The translations under genes were made by a program, and so were the position numbers. From Gammaproteobacteria bacterium (lineage in GTDB: Bacteria > Pseudomonadota > Gammaproteobacteria > SZUA-229): a stretch of DNA of 34,336 nt. The stretch covers positions 1-34,336 of the forward strand of contig JAPHRB010000078.1 of assembly GCA_026197015.1 (NCBI GenBank), in the 5' to 3' direction. This document shows, in pieces, positions 34,268 to 34,336 of the stretch (position 1 is the stretch's first letter; each line of letters opens with the position of its first letter). Below the pieces are notes generated by a model. That model made no database searches and was not told the DNA's origin. It was given only the letters and a program-made list of their open reading frames with translations.

Positions 34268-34336
34268 TGAAGCTCCCCCAGTTTAACGGTCACTTTTAAT
34301 CAGAGACATTAGTCTCTCAGAGGAGTGCCCCAATGA
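34268..34336 (+). mobile_element. Left end of a probable insertion sequence
   Basis: Begins TGAAGCTCCCCCAGTTTAAC exactly where element A breaks off. TG ends followed by a C-rich then TTTAACGG stretch resemble terminal repeats of IS3-type elements. An AGAGGAG ribosome binding site at 34318-34325 precedes an ATG at 34333, which could start the transposase. Only 69 bp are visible, so the family is a guess. Confidence 0.55.

Larger units (their letters stand above)
33514..34336. other. Repeat and duplication region after folK
   Basis: 823 bp with no intact gene: element A (33571-33730), a 70-bp unique spacer, element B (33803-34000), a folK tail duplicate, a truncated element A, and the beginning of an insertion sequence. 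Track ORFs in this stretch lie in the repeats and are not genes. Confidence 0.85.

Overview
The window is an AT-rich chromosomal segment of a gammaproteobacterium. I cannot name the genus. The assignment rests on gene content and order: ftsY-ftsE-ftsX-rpoH with rsmD, coaD and a yfhL-type ferredoxin nearby, the split biotin genes bioH-bioC, rpmB-rpmG, and folB-folK. Nearly all of it is core housekeeping DNA. No prophage, CRISPR array, tRNA or rRNA gene was seen.

Layout. 1-3.9 kb (minus strand): 5' part of gltB (cut by the window edge), galU, hemE, yqeY and rpsU. 4-5.9 kb: tsaD (+) and plsY (-), convergent around a repeat element. 5.9-7.6 kb: bioH-bioC (+). 7.7-14.1 kb (minus): a small membrane protein, rpoH, a two-receiver response regulator, ftsX, ftsE, a small lipoprotein and ftsY. 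14.2-18.5 kb (plus): two M16 peptidase-family proteins, rsmD, coaD and a 2x[4Fe-4S] ferredoxin. 18.5-19.3 kb: repeat-rich intergenic DNA. 19.3-22.9 kb: ggt, a small hypothetical gene, mog and a 2-Cys peroxiredoxin. 22.9-28 kb (minus): a 57-residue membrane protein missed by the ORF track, then mutM behind a Gld-type ABC transporter set with tightly overlapping genes. 28-30.1 kb: a hydantoinase A-type protein. 30.5-32.3 kb (minus): an HDOD protein, rpmG (also missed by the track) and rpmB. 32.6-33.5 kb: folB-folK. 33.5-34.3 kb: repeats, a duplicated folK tail and the left end of a probable insertion sequence.

Most notable points. (1) A perfect CIRCE operator (TTAGCACTC-N9-GAGTGCTAA) lies just upstream of rpoH, suggesting that the heat-shock sigma factor gene is itself repressed by HrcA. 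(2) At least three families of dispersed palindromic elements occupy the intergenic regions. One is a 198-bp element whose 31-bp inverted ends are each hairpins, which resembles a REPIN. (3) The 3' end of folK with its neighbouring element is directly duplicated 572 bp downstream, and another copy lies inverted at 30.2 kb, so these elements have carried flanking gene sequence with them. (4) Accessory genes (a degenerate double-receiver regulator and a lipoprotein) are inserted in the otherwise conserved ftsYEX-rpoH cluster. (5) mutM is translationally coupled to a Gld-like ABC export module.

I found no single operon that is clearly a new multi-gene system. The repeats and the CIRCE-rpoH wiring are the best leads.
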